From positions 1 to 64,000 of the forward strand of contig CAYRHN010000005.1 of the NCBI GenBank assembly GCA_964424115.1: DNA of 64,000 nucleotides, read 5' to 3'. The notes below the pieces were generated by a model. The model ran no database searches. It had not been told where the DNA came from and worked only from the letters and a program-made list of their open reading frames with translations. Shown here in pieces: positions 61,562 through 64,000 of the stretch. The position numbers were made by a program, and so were the translations under genes. Position 1 is the first letter of the stretch. Every line of letters starts with the position of its first letter. The stretch comes from CAYRHN01 sp964424115 (GTDB lineage: Bacteria > Chloroflexota > Anaerolineae > Anaerolineales > Anaerolineaceae).

Positions 61562-61717
61562 ATGAACACAAACTTTTACGCAATCGAGATCACCAGCGCT
61601 GCTCATGACGAGCAATTCGCCAACGGCCTGCATCAGGCCCGCCTGGCTGACGCCGCCCACAGCGGGCGCCTCTCTCTGCTGGACATGATCCTGCATCTGA
61701 TCGCCCGCACCATCTAA
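61562..61717 (+). CDS. Small peptide A (51 aa), paralogue of peptide B
   Basis: Begins MNTNFYAIEITSAAHD, then a helix-prone middle and an amphipathic or hydrophobic end (RLSLLDMILHLIARTI). No Cys, no signal peptide. AAGGAG lies 7 bp upstream of the ATG, downstream of a consensus promoter. Peptide B, 42 bp downstream, shares the N-terminal block, which shows that both are real and arose by tandem duplication. I recognise no family. The conserved N-terminus with a variable C-terminus could be a leader/core or a shared docking tag. Confidence 0.8.
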   Translation: MNTNFYAIEITSAAHDEQFANGLHQARLADAAHSGRLSLLDMILHLIARTI

Positions 61718-61759
61718 GCTCAACAGCAAGAAAGCAAGAAGAAAAGAAAGGAAGCACGA

Positions 61760-61963
61760 ATGAATACCAACCTGTTCGCAATCGAAATCTTGAGCGCCGC
61801 CCATGATGCGGAACAACTGAAAGCCATCCGCCAGGCGCAAATGCCTCGCGCCATGTGCAGCTTCTGCGCCACCATCTCCGACCTGCTCTCCCGTTTCTTT
61901 GACCGGCCAGCCACCTCTTACACCACCGATACCAACCGGCAGGCCGCCACCAGCACGATCTAG
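61760..61963 (+). CDS. Small peptide B (67 aa), paralogue of peptide A
   Basis: Begins MNTNLFAIEILSAAHD, matching peptide A at 13 of 16 positions. The rest differs: CSFC near residues 33-36, an amphipathic stretch ISDLLSRFFDRP, and a hydrophilic Thr-rich tail. AAAGGA precedes the ATG, in a purine-rich 42-bp spacer after peptide A. Transcribed with peptide A, DUF2089 and the SHOCT-like gene. Function unknown. Confidence 0.8.
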   Translation: MNTNLFAIEILSAAHDAEQLKAIRQAQMPRAMCSFCATISDLLSRFFDRPATSYTTDTNRQAATSTI

Positions 61964-61980
61964 CTTCTCTCCTCGCCACA

Positions 61981-62014
61981 GGCGCCTGGGCCTCACCGCC
62001 CAGGCGCCAAGGAG
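61981..62014 (+). promoter_or_regulatory. Intercistronic hairpin abutting the DUF2089 ribosome site
   Basis: GGCGCCTGGGC (61981-61991) and GCCCAGGCGCC (61998-62008) form a perfect 11-bp stem with a CTCACC loop; AAGGAG follows at once (62009-62014). There is no U-run. It could stabilise the upstream peptide mRNA and lower translation of the regulator genes. Confidence 0.65.
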
Positions 62015-62022
62015 CTCATCCT

Positions 62023-62427
62023 ATGAAACACACCTTACATACCTGTCCAGTTTGCGGCAACCCTGAATTAACCATAACCCGACTGCACTGCTCGGAATGC
62101 GATACCGCATTTGAAGGCCAGTTCCAACCGCCGTCCAATCCGTTGGAGAACCTGAATGCCGAGCAAACGCAGTTCATCCTGGCCTTCATCCGTAACGAAG
62201 GCCGCTTCAACCGTCTGGAAGAAGAACTGCGCCTCTCATATCCCACTTTACGCAACCGGCTGGGGGAGATCATCCGCGCGCTGGGTTTTGAACCGGCACC
62301 TGCCGAACCCATCCGTCCCAACCTGCCGCCCGAAGAACGTCGGCGCATTTTGCAGGCGCTGGAAAACGGCGAGCTGACCTACCAGGAAGCCCAACAACGC
62401 CTGCAGGGCCTCTCTGTGGCAGCCTGA
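62023..62427 (+). CDS. DUF2089 zinc-ribbon regulator-like protein
   Basis: A 134-residue protein with a zinc ribbon (C9, C12, C24, C27), a central helix-turn-helix-like region (LEEELRLSYPTLRNRLGEII, about 67-86) and a C-terminal short helical unit (ILQALENGELTYQEAQQRL). This matches DUF2089, whose members are presumed DNA-binding regulators of unknown target. The C-terminal unit resembles the start of the next protein, hinting that the two interact. Likely autoregulates or controls the peptide operon. Confidence 0.85.
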   Translation: MKHTLHTCPVCGNPELTITRLHCSECDTAFEGQFQPPSNPLENLNAEQTQFILAFIRNEGRFNRLEEELRLSYPTLRNRLGEIIRALGFEPAPAEPIRPNLPPEERRRILQALENGELTYQEAQQRLQGLSVAA

Positions 62428-62444
62428 TCCGGGAGGGGTGTACC

Positions 62445-62795
62445 ATGAGCGACGAACGATTACACATCCTACGCATGCTTTCTGAAGGGAAGCTGGATCT
62501 GGTCCAGGCCGAAAAACTACTGACCCTGCTCAACCCGGGCAAGCAGCCCACCCCGCGCCAGGCGCGCTGGTTTCGCGTCCGGGTGATGGATTCAGCAAAA
62601 GGACGCGTGCAAACCAACGTACGCCTGCCAATCGAAGTGATGGATGCGGTGCTGCGCCTGAAAGCCCACCTTGAGCCGCATGCAGACGAGGAAGGAACGC
62701 AAAAATTGATCGAGTTGTTGCAAAGCGGCAGCAGCGGGCAAACCATCGAATACGACGACCCGCACAGCGGGCACGTCGAGATCAGCATCGAATAG
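62445..62795 (+). CDS. SHOCT-like (YvlB N-terminal-type) protein
   Basis: A 116-residue protein. The first about 30 residues (ILRMLSEGKLDLVQAEKLL) form a SHOCT/YvlB-N-like helical pair similar to the C-terminus of the DUF2089 protein. The rest (WFRVRVMDSAKG, NVRLPIEVMDAVLRL) is a small alpha/beta domain seen beside DUF2089 in other bacteria, as I recall. It starts 17 bp after DUF2089 with GGAGGGG-like purines upstream. Function unknown, perhaps an oligomerising partner or anti-regulator. Confidence 0.75.
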   Translation: MSDERLHILRMLSEGKLDLVQAEKLLTLLNPGKQPTPRQARWFRVRVMDSAKGRVQTNVRLPIEVMDAVLRLKAHLEPHADEEGTQKLIELLQSGSSGQTIEYDDPHSGHVEISIE

Positions 62796-62801
62796 AGCGG
62801 T

Positions 62802-63662
62802 TCAGGGATTTTTCAAAGGGCGGAAACCCTCGCCAAGCGCCTCGTGCGCCACTCCAATCACCATAAACGCATCCGGATCGATCTCGCTCACCAGTCCCTT
62901 AAGCTGGTTGACCTCAGCACGAGTCACCACGCAATACAGGACAGGTCGATCTGTGCCGGTGTAGGCACCCGTTCCGGAGAGAATGGTCACACCACGTTCC
63001 AATTCTTCCAGGATGGCGTCGGTGACCTTCTTTGATTCGGAGGTGACGATCATGGCTGAACGGAAGATGCTCGACCCTTCCGAAACCGCCTCAGCAGCCA
63101 ACCCGCTGACATAGATGACCACCAGGCCGTAGAGGGCCTTCTCCCAGCCATAAGCGAATCCGCCGCCCAGCACCACCAAAGTATCTGTGATCAGATAAGC
63201 CTGCGAGATGGAAATGCCAAGGCGATGGTTGAGGATGCGTCCAAGGATATCGGAGCCGCCGCTGGTACCGCGTCCGCGGTAGACCAAACCCAGCCCGACG
63301 CCCAGCAGCACCCCGCCGTAGATCGAGCTCAAGACCAGGTCGTGGGTCACCCCGGCCGGGGAAATGAAATAGACCAGTAGATCAGTGAAGAGCGAAAAAG
63401 CGCCGATGGAAACGAAGGTGCGCAAGGCGAAACGCAGCCCACCCAGGTAACGCCAGCCGAGAATGAAGAGAGGAATATTGCCGATCAACACCATCAACCC
63501 GATCGGCCAGGCAGTGAAGCTGTTTATGATTTGAGCGATGCCGCTGATCCCACCACTGACCAACTCGGCCGGAACCAAGAACAAACGCATTGCCAGGGCC
63601 TGCACTAACGCGCCCATTAGCACCAGACCATAATCGGATAAGGTTTTCCACTGAAATTTCAT
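62802..63662 (-). CDS. YitT family membrane protein
   Basis: A 286-residue protein with five or six membrane segments (about 10-190) and a C-terminal DUF2179 domain (about 215-280). Motifs include GGISGIAQII (about 38-47) and GRGTSGGSDIL (about 129-139), typical of YitT. The family is of unknown function, with some members proposed as transporters. GAGGAGGTG precedes the ATG at 63662; an earlier in-frame ATG overlaps that site. Convergent with the SHOCT-like gene. Confidence 0.92.
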   Translation of the reverse strand: MKFQWKTLSDYGLVLMGALVQALAMRLFLVPAELVSGGISGIAQIINSFTAWPIGLMVLIGNIPLFILGWRYLGGLRFALRTFVSIGAFSLFTDLLVYFISPAGVTHDLVLSSIYGGVLLGVGLGLVYRGRGTSGGSDILGRILNHRLGISISQAYLITDTLVVLGGGFAYGWEKALYGLVVIYVSGLAAEAVSEGSSIFRSAMIVTSESKKVTDAILEELERGVTILSGTGAYTGTDRPVLYCVVTRAEVNQLKGLVSEIDPDAFMVIGVAHEALGEGFRPLKNP

Positions 63663-63776
63663 CTTGCACCTCCTCACACCTGCTAGACGGGGCTGATTTT
63701 ATCACAAACAAACTCTGGTTTCGAGAAAACTCCAAATATCTTCATATACCTACTTTCTTAAAAGGAAATTTTAAGG

Positions 63777-63782
63777 TATAAT
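63777..63782 (+). promoter_or_regulatory. -10 box (TATAAT) of the gene at the window end
   Basis: A perfect TATAAT about 200 bp before the predicted GTG start at 63982. The -35 region is weak. The long leader contains a 7-codon ORF (63831-63854, ATG to TGA) preceded by an ATCGT/ACGAT hairpin, and a terminator. Confidence 0.5.
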
Positions 63783-63894
63783 CGGTCTGTCAGGCCCTTA
63801 GGCTGTCCGTTTGATCGTTGTTCAAATACGATGATATTGGAGGTCTACATCTGATCCTACCGGGAAGTTTAATCATTCGCTTGGTTTATTCACT

Positions 63895-63928
63895 CGGCTG
63901 GATTAATGGGACCCAGCCGGTTTTTTTT
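63895..63928 (+). terminator. Intrinsic terminator within a leader (attenuator candidate)
   Basis: CGGCTGG (63895-63901) pairs with CCAGCCG (63913-63919), followed by GTTTTTTTT. It stands between a promoter and a strong ribosome site, so transcription of the downstream gene must bypass it. Confidence 0.75.
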
Positions 63929-63981
63929 GCCAGGGGCTGATAAATTTGACCGATCCCTGAAAAGAAGGGAGGTGAATTGAA

Positions 63982-64000
63982 GTGACTATTGTAGTGCTCC
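63982..64000 (+). CDS. 5' end of a gene cut by the window edge
   Basis: GTG start preceded by AGGGAGGTGA, a very strong Shine-Dalgarno sequence, encoding VTIVVL before the window ends. Too short to identify. Confidence 0.5.

Noticed and set aside
61562..61963. Type II toxin-antitoxin pair
   Set aside because: The two peptides are paralogues of each other, not a toxin and an unrelated antitoxin, and no known toxin fold is seen.
63783..63981. T-box or other known riboswitch
   Set aside because: The conserved antiterminator core (AGGGTGG-type) and other hallmark motifs I know are absent, leaving only a terminator and a short ORF.

Overview
The window looks like a chromosomal segment of a Chloroflexota bacterium, most likely class Anaerolineae. 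This is an inference from gene content and style: a moderately high-GC genome, a TIGR02094-type alpha-glucan phosphorylase, DUF6391, DUF4037 and WYL-type genes, several lipoproteins with Thr/Pro/Ala-rich linkers right after the lipobox, a secreted multi-domain M23 protein ending in a YLP-type tail, many small palindromic intergenic repeats, and glycyl-radical and ferredoxin-nitroreductase enzymes typical of anaerobes. No rRNA, tRNA, CRISPR array, prophage or transposase gene was seen.

Layout. 0.1-3.1 kb: radA, a DUF6391 gene and holA on the plus strand. 3.2-7.0 kb: a 1,267-residue secreted M23 metallopeptidase. 7.1-9.8 kb (minus): GT2 glycosyltransferase, galE and a PlsY-like gene. 9.8-12.2 kb (minus): a short peptide gene with its own promoter, an ABC-2 ATPase/permease pair and a YkvA-like protein. 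12.3-15.2 kb: the TldD/TldE pair. 15.3-20.6 kb: response regulator, UPF0316 protein, glycogen phosphorylase, DUF4037 nucleotidyltransferase and a CoA-binding protein. 20.8-27.2 kb: aminoglycoside-phosphotransferase-fold kinase, condensation-type acyltransferase and an asymmetric heterodimeric ABC exporter. 27.3-27.5 kb: a roughly 199-bp MITE-like element. 28.6-33.9 kb (minus): a FadR-type regulator, a glycyl radical enzyme, its activase and a flavin-type protein.

Further on: 34-37 kb aldo/keto reductase and M28 lipoprotein peptidase; 37-40.7 kb WYL regulator, GyrI-like, HEAT and toroid proteins; 41.4-44.9 kb methyltransferase, DinB, MFS exporter and cytidine deaminase; 44.9-47 kb a TetR repressor and a GH13 glycosidase sharing a 16-bp operator; 47-51 kb a K+/H+ antiporter and a Crp-hemerythrin-DUF1858 cluster; 51.3-54.8 kb lipoproteins, zinc-ribbon proteins and a chloramphenicol-phosphotransferase-like kinase; 55.5-58.1 kb a split dikinase-type phosphotransferase; 59.5-61.3 kb nitroreductase and TetR; 61.5-62.8 kb a strongly promoted operon of two tiny paralogous peptides plus DUF2089 and SHOCT-like proteins; 62.8-63.7 kb YitT; then a leader with a hairpin terminator before a gene cut by the window end.

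The most unusual items are the small-peptide/DUF2089/SHOCT operon, the short peptide ahead of the ABC-2 transporter next to tldD/tldE, the glycyl radical enzyme operon, the split dikinase with reversed domain order, the MITE-like element with an 8-bp direct repeat, and several genes whose -10 box sits 6-8 bp before the start codon, which predicts leaderless mRNAs.
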